NCBI RefSeq assembly: GCF_003852515.1
Contig: NZ_QAJK01000018.1
Location: 51,887-99,288, forward strand
DNA from: Variovorax sp. KBW07
GTDB taxonomy: Bacteria > Pseudomonadota > Gammaproteobacteria > Burkholderiales > Burkholderiaceae_C
Length of the DNA: 47,402 nucleotides
Direction: 5' to 3'
In this document: positions 1 to 8,350 of the stretch, one piece after another
How the letters are laid out: each line of letters starts with the position of its first letter
Numbering within the stretch: the stretch's first letter is position 1
Position numbers and translations under genes: made by a program
The notes under the pieces: model-generated
Database searches by the model: none
Told to the model about the DNA's origin: nothing
Seen by the model: the letters and a program-made list of their open reading frames with translations, nothing else

Positions 1-30
1 CGTCGCCCTGAATGACCCAAGACAGCAGCC

Positions 31-1050
31 TCAGCTGCCTTCCGCCACGATCCGCTGCTCAGTGATGATGCGTTTCCATCGCGTGGTTTCCTCGGCCATG
101 TCCTTGCCGAGCTGGGCCGGCGTCGAGTAGGCGCGCAAGGTCCCCTGCGCGGCCGCGGCCGTTCCTGCTTCGGGCGTTTCGAGCACGGTCTTCACCGCCG
201 CCGAAAGCTTTTCGACAATCTCGTTCGACGTCCCCGCCGGCGCGAGCACGAAGATGCGCGGCGCCACGTCGAAGCCCGGCAACGCGTCGGCCAACGGCGC
301 CACGCTCTCCGCGCCTTCGAGCTTTGCCGTGTTCATCAACGCCAGCGCGCGCAGCTTGCCCGCCTTGGCCTGCGCCATTGCTGCCGTCGCGCTCACCACG
401 CCGATCGGCACCTGGCCGCCGATCACGTCCGGCACGATCTGCGCGGCGCCGCGGTATGGCACGTGCACCACGAAACTTCCTGTGGACTGCTTCAGCATCT
501 CGAAGCCCAGGTGCTGCACCGTGCCCACGCCCGAGGTCGCGAACGAATAGCGCGCCGGATGCGCCTTGAGCTCCTTCACCAGCTCGGCTGGCGTCTTCGC
601 GGGGAAGTCGTTGCCGGTGACGATCATCAGCGGCGAGACGAACGCGCCCGCCACCGGCTTGAAGCTCGTCAGCGGGTCGATGGCGATCTTCGGCTGCAGC
701 AGCTTGGCGATCAGCAGGGCGCTGTCGCCCATCATCAGCGTGTAGCCGTCGGGCGGGGCCTTTGCCACCAGGTCGGCGGCGATGAGTCCGGTGGCGCCGG
801 TCCGGTTTTCGACCAGCACCTGCTGGCCCAGCACGGTCGACAGGCGCGTGCCCAGCAGGCGCGCAACGGCATCGACGCCGCCGCCGGCCGAGTAGCCCAC
901 CACGAGGCGGATGGGCTTGTCGGGGTACTTCTGCTGCGCCCATGCCGTGGGCACGGCGAGCACGCCGATCAGGCCCAACACGGCCACCGCGGCCCGCAAT
1001 GCGTGTTGCCGGCGTGGCGGCGGGCGATTCACTTGTCTGCTGGCTTTCAT
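31..1050 (-). CDS. Bug-family (TctC-like) periplasmic substrate-binding protein
   Basis: 339 aa, the usual size for the tripartite tricarboxylate transporter receptor (Bug) family. The N-terminus is a basic stretch (PPPRR), a hydrophobic core at about residues 20-37 and an AQQ signal-peptidase site. The mature part begins with the family hallmark YPDKPIRLVVGYSAGGGVD and carries the ADLVAKAPPDGYTL segment seen in most Bug proteins. It should bind a small carboxylate or related ligand in the periplasm; the ligand cannot be read from sequence. ATG start preceded by GGAG. It is the last gene of the block led by the enolase-superfamily enzyme (96 bp gap), which suggests that it delivers that enzyme's substrate. 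No TctA/TctB membrane genes are visible, which is common for Bug genes. Confidence 0.93.
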   Translation of the reverse strand: MKASRQVNRPPPRRQHALRAAVAVLGLIGVLAVPTAWAQQKYPDKPIRLVVGYSAGGGVDAVARLLGTRLSTVLGQQVLVENRTGATGLIAADLVAKAPPDGYTLMMGDSALLIAKLLQPKIAIDPLTSFKPVAGAFVSPLMIVTGNDFPAKTPAELVKELKAHPARYSFATSGVGTVQHLGFEMLKQSTGSFVVHVPYRGAAQIVPDVIGGQVPIGVVSATAAMAQAKAGKLRALALMNTAKLEGAESVAPLADALPGFDVAPRIFVLAPAGTSNEIVEKLSAAVKTVLETPEAGTAAAAQGTLRAYSTPAQLGKDMAEETTRWKRIITEQRIVAEGS

Positions 1051-1121
1051 CTTTCTTGTCTCCGTTGTTCTGGGGTCGTCGCCGGCCGTCTGCGCGGCCT
1101 GGTCGTCGGCGGAAGTCTGGC

Positions 1122-1141
1122 TCGTTCGTTCGCTCGTTCGT
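1122..1141. repeat. Tetranucleotide repeat (TCGT)5, one unit changed
   Basis: Five consecutive TCGT units, the third reading TCGC, lie in the 96-bp gap between the enolase-superfamily gene (stop at 1147) and the Bug gene (start at 1050). The repeat is non-coding. Slippage here would change the spacing between the two genes, not a reading frame. The rest of the gap holds only the Bug ribosome-binding site. Confidence 0.7.
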
Positions 1142-1146
1142 CCTGC

Positions 1147-2301
1147 TCAGGCCTTGCCCTTGCCGTGCGATGTCGGCAGTTTCGCCAGCTCGCGCACGCG
1201 CTCCGCGTTGGGCGCAAAGCCGAGCCCCGGCGTCTCGGGCAGCGTGAGCCAGCCCTGCTCGGGCACGGGCAGGCCGTCGAAGATCTGCTTGAGCATCTGC
1301 ACCGCGACGTAGTGGTACTCGACCAGCCCACCGTTCGACACGCCCGCGTGCAGGTGCATGTTGTGGAAGGGCCAGGCGCCGCCGTTGTCGATGGGCACGT
1401 TGAAGGCGGCGGCCATGCCGGCGATCTTCAGGCACTGCGAGTAGCCGCCGGAGATGGTCACGTTGGGCTGCAGCACGTCGGCCGCCTGGTTCACCAGCAG
1501 GTCGCGAAAGCGGAAGGCCAGGCCCTCGTTCTGCCCGCAGGCCAGCGGGATGCGGGTGCGCGCGCGCAGCTGGGCCATCTGGCGCACGTCGTTCTGCGTG
1601 AGCGGCTCCTCGAAGAAGCTGATGCCGTAGGGCTCGATGCGCTGCGCAAGCTCGGTGGCGTGGAACAGGTCGAGGCCGCAGTTGGCATCGACGTACAGCT
1701 TGACGTCGGGGCCGACGGCTTCGCGCACGGCGGTCACGCGGCGCACGTCTTCGGCGATGACTTCGTCGAGCGGGCGTGGCTCGTCGCGGCGCGCCAGCGC
1801 ATGGTTGCCGACCGTCATCTTCAAACGCTGGAAGCCCTGCGACACCCACAGCTTCGCGGCGGCGGCGAGCTGGTCGCGCTCGAAGAAGCCGAAGCCGAAG
1901 GTGGCGTACACCGGCACCTTGGCGCGCGCGCCGCCGAGCAGGCGCCACAGCGGCTGGCCGAGCGCCTTGGCCTTGATGTCCCACAGCGCGATGTCGAGCG
2001 CGGCGATGGCGTGGCTCGCGTAGCCGGTCTGGCCGCGCGGCGAGAGCAGCCAGTAGAGCTTGTCCCACAGGCGCTCGGTGGCCATCGGGTCTTCGCCGAT
2101 CAGCGCGGGGCCGGCCACCTCGCGCACGGCGGCGGCAATGATTTCTTCCTCGGTGATGGCGGTCATGCCGTGGCCGACGAGGCCGGTGTCGGTCTCGATC
2201 TCGGTCAGGCACAGGGAGAGCGAGGTCTGCTTGTTCAGCCCCACGACGTCGATGGTGACGGGAATGTTCAGCGGCGTGGCGCTGACGCGGACGATCTTCA
2301 A
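1147..2301 (-). CDS. Mandelate racemase / muconate lactonizing family protein with altered active site
   Basis: 384 aa from a TTG codon at 2301 that sits 5 nt behind AAAGGAGA. The frame stays open further upstream, but without a comparable ribosome-binding site. The capping domain is residues 1-125 and the barrel about 130-365. Two metal ligands are recognisable: Asp205 (in VDAN) and the EEP glutamates 231/232. Aligned by eye with mandelate racemase, the third ligand (Glu in GEN) is Gln257, the second Lys of the KxK motif is Thr163 (Lys161 is kept), the Asp of the Asp-His dyad is Asn280 and its His is replaced in D305-N306-G-G. Histidines 313, 316 and 318 lie just behind. The enolase-superfamily fold is clear; the reaction is unknown and may not be racemase- or dehydratase-type. 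It lies downstream of two LysR regulators and upstream of a Bug binding protein. Confidence 0.88.
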   Translation of the reverse strand: MKIVRVSATPLNIPVTIDVVGLNKQTSLSLCLTEIETDTGLVGHGMTAITEEEIIAAAVREVAGPALIGEDPMATERLWDKLYWLLSPRGQTGYASHAIAALDIALWDIKAKALGQPLWRLLGGARAKVPVYATFGFGFFERDQLAAAAKLWVSQGFQRLKMTVGNHALARRDEPRPLDEVIAEDVRRVTAVREAVGPDVKLYVDANCGLDLFHATELAQRIEPYGISFFEEPLTQNDVRQMAQLRARTRIPLACGQNEGLAFRFRDLLVNQAADVLQPNVTISGGYSQCLKIAGMAAAFNVPIDNGGAWPFHNMHLHAGVSNGGLVEYHYVAVQMLKQIFDGLPVPEQGWLTLPETPGLGFAPNAERVRELAKLPTSHGKGKA

Positions 2302-2314
2302 GAATGTCTCCTTT
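2299..2314 (-). promoter_or_regulatory. TTG start codon with strong ribosome-binding site
   Basis: TTG at 2301-2299 preceded by AAAGGAGA at 2314-2307. This site fixes the start of the enolase-superfamily enzyme as MKIVRVSATP and excludes the 27-residue upstream extension. Confidence 0.8.
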
Positions 2315-2328
2315 GCTTTGTGGCTGTC

Positions 2329-2349
2329 TTGCAAATTGCAAATAGCAAA
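2329..2349. promoter_or_regulatory. Triple 7-bp direct repeat, candidate LysR-type operator
   Basis: Three head-to-tail heptamers read TTGCAAA, TTGCAAA, TAGCAAA on the plus strand. TTGCAA is its own reverse complement, so the first two units also form a dyad. The site lies 27-48 bp upstream of the TTG start of the enolase-superfamily gene, where a promoter or activator site is expected. Two LysR genes lie immediately upstream. The operator role is inference. Confidence 0.45.
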
Positions 2350-2400
2350 GGCGATCTTTGCGCGCCGGCCCCGGGAGAACAATTCGTTTTTGGCGGGCGC

Positions 2401-2425
2401 GAGGCTTCGCGCCGCGCGAAGGCTC
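2401..2425 (-). terminator. Hairpin behind the first LysR gene
   Basis: CTTCGCG (2405-2411) and CGCGAAG (2415-2421) pair perfectly around a 3-nt loop, with three more pairs outside a G-G mismatch. It begins 6 bp after the LysR stop at 2431. No T-run follows on the minus strand, so it is at best a Rho-assisted or pausing hairpin. Confidence 0.4.
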
Positions 2426-2430
2426 GGGGC

Positions 2431-3318
2431 TCAGTCGGGCCGGCCGAGGTGCTCCAGCACCGAGCGCGCGGCCACCGTCAGGTCTTGCTGGCGCCGCACG
2501 CACAGCAGGTGCCGGCGCACCGCCCAGGGCGCATCGAGCTTCAGGCAGCGCAGCCGCAATATCTGCAGCTGCGACAGCACGGCGGCATAGGGCAGCACGC
2601 CAATGCCGACGTTCTGCTCGACCATGCGGCACACCATGTCGAAGCTGCCGACCTGCATGCGCACCTTCAGCGGCACCTGCGCCTCGAGCGCCGCGCTCAG
2701 CAGCACGCGGTGCAGCGCGGTGCCTTCGCGCACCACGATATGGTCGTGGCGCAGCACCTCTTCCACGCCGATGCGCTTGCGCCGGGCCAACGGATGGTCG
2801 CGCGCGACGATCACGGCCAGCTCGTCGGTGCGGTACGGCAGGCACTCGAGGTTGTCGGCGGGCGTATTGCCCTCGATCACGCCGATGTCGGCCAGGCCGG
2901 CCTGCACCGTCTTCACCACCTCGGTGCTGGCGCGCTCCTGCAGGTCAATCTTCAGCACCGGATGCAGCCGCAGGAAGGAGCCGATCTGCGCCGGCAGGAA
3001 CTGCGCGATGGTCGATGCATTGGCCGTGATGCTGACCACGCCGGCCACGCCGTTCTGGAAGTCGTCGAGCTCGGCGCCCAGCCGGTCCATGGCCGACAGC
3101 ACCGAGCGCGCATGCAGCAGCAGGCCGTGCCCCGCCGACGTGAGCGTGACGCCGCGCGCATGGCGCACCAGCAGCGGCAGCCGCGCGCGGGCTTCGAGGT
3201 CGGAGATGCGCTTGCTGGCCGCGGCCAGCGCGATGTGGCAGCGCTTGGCGCCCTCGCTGATGCTGCCGTGGTCGGCCACGGCCACGAAGAGGCGCAGCGA
3301 TTTCAGGTCGGCTGACAT
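2431..3318 (-). CDS. LysR-family transcriptional regulator 1
   Basis: 295 aa from the ATG at 3318 (MSADLKSLRLF). A TTG eight codons upstream also opens the frame, but it overlaps the end of the neighbouring gene and is less typical. An N-terminal winged helix-turn-helix (about residues 5-65, with the ALAAASKRI recognition region) is followed by a periplasmic-binding-like effector domain (about 90-290). It begins 13 bp behind the stop of a second LysR gene, so the two are probably co-transcribed. The likely target is the enzyme/Bug pair downstream. Effector unknown. Confidence 0.93.
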   Translation of the reverse strand: MSADLKSLRLFVAVADHGSISEGAKRCHIALAAASKRISDLEARARLPLLVRHARGVTLTSAGHGLLLHARSVLSAMDRLGAELDDFQNGVAGVVSITANASTIAQFLPAQIGSFLRLHPVLKIDLQERASTEVVKTVQAGLADIGVIEGNTPADNLECLPYRTDELAVIVARDHPLARRKRIGVEEVLRHDHIVVREGTALHRVLLSAALEAQVPLKVRMQVGSFDMVCRMVEQNVGIGVLPYAAVLSQLQILRLRCLKLDAPWAVRRHLLCVRRQQDLTVAARSVLEHLGRPD

Positions 3319-3331
3319 GCGGCGTGGGCCT

Positions 3332-4222
3332 TCAGCGTGCAACGAGATGGTCGAACAGCTCGCGCGCCGAGGCCGGCAGTTGCTCGCGGTCGCGCGCGAT
3401 GAGCTTCAGCTCGCGCTCGGCCCATGCATCGCTCAACGGAACCGTGGCAATGCGCATCGCCATCGACAGCCGCTGCGCCGACGAAGCCGGCAGCACGCCG
3501 ACGCCCACGCCCGCTTCGATCATCAGGCAGATGGCTTCGAAGCTGCTCACCTGGATGCGCGGGTTGAAGCCCCGGCCCGCCAGCTCCGCGCGGCGCTGCA
3601 GGAAGCGATGGATGGCGCTGCCGTGGTGCAGGCCCACGTGCTGCTCGTCGAGCGTGTCGGCAAAGGCCACCGAGGGCGCGCCCGCCAGGTGGTGCGCAGC
3701 GGGCACCACCAGCACGAGGTGGTTGCTGCCGAAGGCGCGCGCGTCGAAGTCGCCGGTGTGCACGTCGCCGGCCAGGATGCCGATGTCGGCTTCGCCGTCG
3801 GCCACCGCGCGCACGATTTCTTCGCTCAGGTATTCGCGCAGGTCCACCTGCACGGCCGGATGCTGCGTAAGAAAACCCGCCAGCTTCTGCGGCAGGTACT
3901 CGGTGATGGAGGTGGTGTTGGCGAACACCCGAACATGGCCCTTGATGCCCTTGCCGAAGTCCTGCATGTCGCAGCGCAAGTGCTCCATCTGCTGCATCAC
4001 ACGCTTGGCGTGGTACAGCACGGCCTGGCCGGCGGCGGTGAGCGTGACGCCCTGCGCACTGCGGTGCAGCAGCTTGCCGCCCACGGCCTCTTCCATCTGC
4101 TTGATGCGGGTCGAAGCCGCGGCCAGCGAGATGCAGGCTTTTTCGGCGCCGCGCGTGAGGCTGCGCGCGTCCGCCACGTAGACGAACAATTTCAGGTCGA
4201 ACAGGTCGAAATGCAGGTTCAC
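3332..4222 (-). CDS. LysR-family transcriptional regulator 2
   Basis: 296 aa from a GTG at 4222 (MNLHFDLFDLKLF), chosen because LysR helix 1 begins within about ten residues of the start in this family. The frame stays open for 60 codons upstream but that part is unlike any LysR protein. No clear Shine-Dalgarno precedes the GTG, so the start is moderately sure. HTH at about residues 8-65 (SLAAASTRI), effector domain about 92-295. Its HTH closely resembles that of the adjacent LysR gene (ALAAASKRI against SLAAASTRI), so the pair looks like diverged paralogues. An SDR gene lies 94 bp upstream. Confidence 0.9.
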   Translation of the reverse strand: MNLHFDLFDLKLFVYVADARSLTRGAEKACISLAAASTRIKQMEEAVGGKLLHRSAQGVTLTAAGQAVLYHAKRVMQQMEHLRCDMQDFGKGIKGHVRVFANTTSITEYLPQKLAGFLTQHPAVQVDLREYLSEEIVRAVADGEADIGILAGDVHTGDFDARAFGSNHLVLVVPAAHHLAGAPSVAFADTLDEQHVGLHHGSAIHRFLQRRAELAGRGFNPRIQVSSFEAICLMIEAGVGVGVLPASSAQRLSMAMRIATVPLSDAWAERELKLIARDREQLPASARELFDHLVAR

Positions 4223-4316
4223 CGGGCAGCCGCAACAAGAAGGAAAAGAGGAACGCGCATTGTCCGGCGAATGCCGCCGTGCGCGCCTCCCCGTGTGCCC
4301 TTCTGCGGGTTTGACC

Positions 4317-5222
4317 TCAGACCGGGTCCCAGCTGAACACGTCGGCCGAACGGTCCAGCGGATAGAAGCTGGCGCGCATCGCGGGCATGGCGTGCTCGGC
4401 AATGCTCTGCGGCGTCCAGCCCTCGGAGCGGTGCACGGAGCGCACCGGTCGCGGCTGGCTGATGAGCGAAATTTCGTTGTTGCGCACCGAGAAGATCTGC
4501 CCGTTGACCGCGCTCGCCGCGTCGCTCGCCAGGTACACCGCGAGCGGCGCCACCTTGGCGGGCGTCATCTGCTTGATCTTGTCGACGCGGGCGCGCTGCT
4601 CGTCGGTGTCGGTGGGAATGGCGCCGATCATGCGGCTCCAGGCAAAGGGTGCGATGCAGTTGGAGCGCACGTTGAACTTGAGCATGTCGAGCGCGATCGA
4701 CTTCGACAGCGCCACGATGCCCAGCTTGGCCGCCGCGTAGTTGGCCTGGCCGAAGTTGCCGATGAGCCCCGAGGTCGAGGTCATGTGCACCATCGCGCCG
4801 GAGTTCTGTTCCTTGAAATGCGTGGCCGCCGCGCGGCTCACGTAATAGGCGCCGTACAGGTGCACCTTGAGCACCGCGTCCCATTCGTCGACCGACATCT
4901 TGTGAAAGAAGCGGTCGCGCAGGATGCCCGCGTTGTTGATCACCGCGTCGATGCGGCCGAAGCTCTCGACGGCGCATTCAACGATGCGCGCCGCGCTGGC
5001 GGCATCGGCCACGCTGTCGGTGCTGGGCACGGCCTGGCCGCCCGCGGCGCGGATTTCATCGACCACCTGCTGCGCCGGGCCGGCGCTGCCGCCCTCGCCG
5101 TCGAGTGCGGCGCCGATGTCGTTGACCACCACCTTCGCGCCGTTCTTCGCCATGGCCAGCGCGATGTCGCGCCCGATGCCGCCGCCCGCGCCGGTGACGA
5201 CGACCACTTTTCCTTCAACCAT
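4317..5222 (-). CDS. SDR-family NAD(P)-dependent oxidoreductase
   Basis: 301 aa. Classical short-chain dehydrogenase: cofactor motif TGAGGGIG (residues 10-17), NNAG (96-99), and the catalytic set Ser149, Tyr162, Lys166 in the order S...YAAAK. The N-terminal part resembles the hydroxyacyl-CoA dehydrogenase domain of multifunctional beta-oxidation enzymes. The last ~60 residues extend beyond a minimal SDR. ATG start with AGAGG about 6 nt upstream. Substrate unknown; a 3-hydroxyacyl-CoA or other secondary alcohol is plausible. It is the first gene of the minus-strand block with two LysR genes, the enolase-superfamily enzyme and the Bug protein. The 130-bp gap upstream holds a small GC hairpin near 5248 and no clear promoter. 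Confidence 0.9.
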   Translation of the reverse strand: MVEGKVVVVTGAGGGIGRDIALAMAKNGAKVVVNDIGAALDGEGGSAGPAQQVVDEIRAAGGQAVPSTDSVADAASAARIVECAVESFGRIDAVINNAGILRDRFFHKMSVDEWDAVLKVHLYGAYYVSRAAATHFKEQNSGAMVHMTSTSGLIGNFGQANYAAAKLGIVALSKSIALDMLKFNVRSNCIAPFAWSRMIGAIPTDTDEQRARVDKIKQMTPAKVAPLAVYLASDAASAVNGQIFSVRNNEISLISQPRPVRSVHRSEGWTPQSIAEHAMPAMRASFYPLDRSADVFSWDPV

Positions 5223-5352
5223 TTTTGCCTCTGCTCCGGATGTTCGACCGCGGGTTCGCGGGGTCGATTCCAGAATGCCACAGGGGGCGGGCTGCGGGTT
5301 TCGGAATTACGAAGAGGGGCTTCGGGTAAGGCGTGCAGGCTCCGTTCTGCCG

Positions 5353-5655
5353 CTATGCCCAACAAATCGTCGGCCCGATGGTTGTCCTTGCGACCTGCGT
5401 CAGCGCCTCTTCCAAGGATTCAAAGCCATCGCTTTCAGCGTTGAAAATGCCGCGTTCGCTCGTCGAGCCATATTGGACGTAGAACGTATCTTTCTCGACG
5501 TCACATCGAACGCGCGGCTCGTCCCCATCGTCTCCCGTCCCCCACCGAATCTGCGATCGAACGATCCGGATGTCGCATTCGATCTCACCGTCATAAAGGT
5601 AGGTGCCTTCTTTCACAACGACTTGTCCCGGAAGCAGCATTGCACTCTCGACCAC
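5353..5655 (-). CDS. Small hypothetical protein downstream of queF
   Basis: Up to 100 aa from a GTG at 5655, four bases after the queF stop, or 95 aa from the ATG at 5640. I do not recognise a family. The composition looks like a real soluble protein: acidic, rich in beta-prone segments (TYLYDGEIECDIRIV, TFYVQYGS), with three Cys and no signal peptide. Its base composition is lower in GC than the neighbours, and no competing frame is better. Position suggests translational coupling to queF. Could be a recent acquisition at the operon end. Confidence 0.6.
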   Translation of the reverse strand: MVESAMLLPGQVVVKEGTYLYDGEIECDIRIVRSQIRWGTGDDGDEPRVRCDVEKDTFYVQYGSTSERGIFNAESDGFESLEEALTQVARTTIGPTICWA

Positions 5656-5659
5656 TAGC

Positions 5660-6535
5660 CTACTGCCGCGCCGTACGGATGTTCGCCGGCAGCGCCTGCG
5701 GCCAGCTGGTGCGGAACGGATTGATGTCGAGCCCGCCGCGCCGCGTATAGCGCGCGTACACCGCCAGCTTGGTCGGCTTGCAACGGCTCCAGATGTCCGT
5801 GAACATGCGCTCGGCGCAGGGCTCGTGAAACTCGTTGTGGTTGCGAAAGCTCACGATGTACGCGAGCAGGCCGGCCTGGTCGATGGGCGGGCCGCTGTAG
5901 CGGATCTGCACGCTGCCCCAGTCGGGCTGGCCGGTGACGAGGCAGTTGCTCTTGAGCAGGCGGCTCGTCAGGGTTTCGTTCACGTGCACCTGCGTGGTGT
6001 CGCTGGCCAACAGCTCGGGGGCCGGCTGGTAGTGGGTGCATTCGATGTCGAGCCGGTCGAGGTCGAGGCCATCGATTTCGTGCACCGGCTCGCGGTCGAA
6101 CAGGTCGGGCGTGAGCAGCTTCACACCGATGCCGGCCGACTGGTCGCTGCCGCGCCAGGCAGCTTCGGCAAGGTCGGTGCGCAGGTGTTCGCGCACGGCG
6201 TCGATGCTTGCGAAGGTGCTGTTGTTGAAGCTGTTGAGGTAGAGCTTGAACGACTTGCTCTCGATGATGTTCGGCGTTTCGCAGGGAATGGTGAAGTGCG
6301 CGATGGCCAGTTGCGGCTTGCCGCGCGCATTGAGCCAGCTCACCTCGAAGGCGGTCCAGAGGTCGGCGCCGAAGAAGGGCAAGGCATCGGCCTTGATGCC
6401 CATGGCTTCGCGCTGCGTGGCGCGGGCGATGGGGAACAGCAGCGAGGGGTCGTACCTGTCGGCGTAGGCCGAGGCGCGGCCCAGTTGCGAATGCTCGGGG
6501 GTGTTGGGATTGTCCGGGTGGTTGTCGTGGCTCAT
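5660..6535 (-). CDS. queF: NADPH-dependent 7-cyano-7-deazaguanine reductase (long, type II QueF)
   Basis: 291 aa, matching the long tandem-fold QueF class. It reduces preQ0 to preQ1 in queuosine tRNA modification. Visible signatures: ESKSFK (residues 92-97) in the N-terminal half; the catalytic Cys198 in [12 protein letters not shown] with Asp205; and HNEFHE, whose Glu binds the substrate. Its ATG overlaps the stop of the alpha/beta hydrolase gene as ATGA (6535-6532), indicating coupled translation. The adjacent genes are not known queuosine genes, so the operon looks mixed-function. Confidence 0.97.
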   Translation of the reverse strand: MSHDNHPDNPNTPEHSQLGRASAYADRYDPSLLFPIARATQREAMGIKADALPFFGADLWTAFEVSWLNARGKPQLAIAHFTIPCETPNIIESKSFKLYLNSFNNSTFASIDAVREHLRTDLAEAAWRGSDQSAGIGVKLLTPDLFDREPVHEIDGLDLDRLDIECTHYQPAPELLASDTTQVHVNETLTSRLLKSNCLVTGQPDWGSVQIRYSGPPIDQAGLLAYIVSFRNHNEFHEPCAERMFTDIWSRCKPTKLAVYARYTRRGGLDINPFRTSWPQALPANIRTARQ

Positions 6536-7479
6536 GGCGTGTTGTCCTTGATGTTCGCGGCACGGGCCGCGTCGGCCGCACCGGCCGCGTCGGCGGCGTG
6601 CGCGAACGGGGCGATGTGGTTGGCGAGGATGGTGCAGACCTCGGGCGGCAGGTCGTGGCCCATGCCGGGAATGGAGACGAAGGTCGAGCCCGGAATGCGC
6701 TCGGCCGAATCCTTGCCGCAGGCGATGGGCACGAGGGCGTCGGCTTCGCCGTGCAGCACCAGCGTCGGCGCCTGGATGCGCGGCAGCACCCGCGGGCGCT
6801 CGTCGTCGGCGCCGATGGCGAGCATCTGCCGCATCAGGCCGGCCGGGTGGTAGGCGCGGCGCATGCTGAAGGTGAGGCGCTCGGCAAGTTCTGCGTCGGT
6901 CTGCGGGTAGGCCGGGCTCTGGATGAGCCGCAGCAGCCGGATGCTGTGCGCCACCAGTTCGGCCTCGCCCTTGCCCAGCGGCCGGCGCATGAGCATGGCG
7001 GCCACCTCGCGGCGCGGGCCAGGCAGGCCGCGCGCGCCGCTGGAGCTCATGATGCTCACGAGGCTGGCGGTGCGCTCGGGTGCCGTGGCGGCCAGGCGCT
7101 GCGCGATCATGCCGCCCATGGAGGCGCCGACGATGTGGGCCTTGGCGATGCCCAGCGCGTCGAGCACGCCGATCGAATCGCGCGTCATGTCCTGCAGGGT
7201 GTAGGCCGAGCGCACTTTCAGGCCGAGCCGGTGGCGGATGGTCTCCCAGACGATGTTGCCGGTGCCGGCATGGTCGAAGCCCTGGCTCAGGCCGATGTCG
7301 CGGTTGTCGTGGCGCACCACGCGAAAGCCCGCATCGACCAGTTGCTGCACGAAGTGGGTGGGCCATGCGACCAGCTGCATGCCCAGGCCCATGATGAGCA
7401 GGATGACGGGGCGCCCGTCTCCAATGCTGCCTCCGGTATCGTCGACTTCGATCTGCAGGCCGTTGGCGTTGACTTTCAT
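6532..7479 (-). CDS. Alpha/beta-fold hydrolase
   Basis: 315 aa from ATG at 7479, preceded by AAGGA. The nucleophile elbow is GASMGG (Ser120); the acid lies in HGEADALVP and the histidine in GMGHDLP. The HDNRDIGLS segment near residue 60 matches the esterase/haloperoxidase-like branch of the family. The C-terminal tail is Ala/Asp-rich. No signal peptide, so cytoplasmic. It starts 28 bp after the 2OG oxygenase stop and overlaps queF by 4 bp. Substrate unknown. Confidence 0.92.
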   Translation of the reverse strand: MKVNANGLQIEVDDTGGSIGDGRPVILLIMGLGMQLVAWPTHFVQQLVDAGFRVVRHDNRDIGLSQGFDHAGTGNIVWETIRHRLGLKVRSAYTLQDMTRDSIGVLDALGIAKAHIVGASMGGMIAQRLAATAPERTASLVSIMSSSGARGLPGPRREVAAMLMRRPLGKGEAELVAHSIRLLRLIQSPAYPQTDAELAERLTFSMRRAYHPAGLMRQMLAIGADDERPRVLPRIQAPTLVLHGEADALVPIACGKDSAERIPGSTFVSIPGMGHDLPPEVCTILANHIAPFAHAADAAGAADAARAANIKDNTP

Positions 7480-7507
7480 CGGGTCCTTGTGATTGCTGCT
7501 GCCGCGG

Positions 7508-8350
7508 CTACTTGAATTCGCGTTCGCGCAGCCATTTGGTGGCGACCCACTTTTCGCCGGCCAGCACCGGGGCGCCGCCATGCAGGGTGCGGGTGGCGGG
7601 GTCGGGTCGGTCGTAGCTGAAGAACACGCCGGTGCCGCGCACGGGCGCCACTTCGAGGCCGACGTCGGGGAAGGTGGTGGCACCGCCCTGCTCCGGCTCC
7701 TGCAGGTACATGACGAGCGTGGCCACGCGCTGGCCGCCGCGCTTTAGTATGGTGGGCGTGCCGGGCTCGTGGGGGTCGAAGTAGTCGTAGTGCGGGCGGT
7801 ACTGCGCGCCCGGTGCGTAGCGCAAGATCTGCAGGCCTTCGCCGTGCGTCAGCGGCCAGCGCAGCAGCATGGCCAGGCGCTGCTCGAGGCGGGCGACGAT
7901 CTCGTTCTCGCCGCGCTCGAAGAACATGCCGTCGCTGGTGCGGTCAACGTTGAGCACCTCACCGCCGGTGCGTGTTTCCACGGTGAGCGAGCGCGCCAGC
8001 CGCACCCGCGCCGCGGCGATCAGTCCTTCGCATTCCTCGGTCGACAGCAGGTTGCCGAAGACGATGACGCGCGGATGCCGCATCGTCTGCAGCACCTGCA
8101 CGCGGCGGTCGCCGGCATCGAGGTAGAGCGGCGCGCCATCGAGGTCGGGGCCGGGCATTTCGGTGCGGGCCGGTGCCAGCACCGCTTCGACATCGGGGAA
8201 GCCGGCCTCGAGCTGAGCCAGTGCCACATCGGTGGCCGAATCGTGCCAGCCGGCCGCGCGCATCGACACGCGCAGCGCGGGCACCGAATGACCGGCCGCC
8301 AGCTGGGCAACCAGCCATTCGCGCAACTCCGGACTGATCGGTTGAGACAT
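7508..8350 (-). CDS. 2-oxoglutarate/Fe(II)-dependent oxygenase (prolyl 4-hydroxylase-like)
   Basis: 280 aa. The first ~85 residues are an extra helical region. The double-stranded beta-helix domain follows, with metal ligands His187-x-Asp189 (PHYDY) and His257 (TLHGG) and the 2-oxoglutarate-binding Lys267 (EKWVATKW). This is the P4Hc arrangement. It probably hydroxylates a protein or peptide side chain; the target is unknown. The ATG at 8350 shares its A with the stop of yaaA (TGATG), and AGGAG lies inside the yaaA end, so the two are translationally coupled. Confidence 0.93.
   Translation of the reverse strand: MSQPISPELREWLVAQLAAGHSVPALRVSMRAAGWHDSATDVALAQLEAGFPDVEAVLAPARTEMPGPDLDGAPLYLDAGDRRVQVLQTMRHPRVIVFGNLLSTEECEGLIAAARVRLARSLTVETRTGGEVLNVDRTSDGMFFERGENEIVARLEQRLAMLLRWPLTHGEGLQILRYAPGAQYRPHYDYFDPHEPGTPTILKRGGQRVATLVMYLQEPEQGGATTFPDVGLEVAPVRGTGVFFSYDRPDPATRTLHGGAPVLAGEKWVATKWLREREFK

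Noticed and set aside
463-3315. 950-codon plus-strand frame across the Bug, enolase-superfamily and LysR genes
   Set aside because: It spans three well-supported genes on the other strand and shows no domain of its own.
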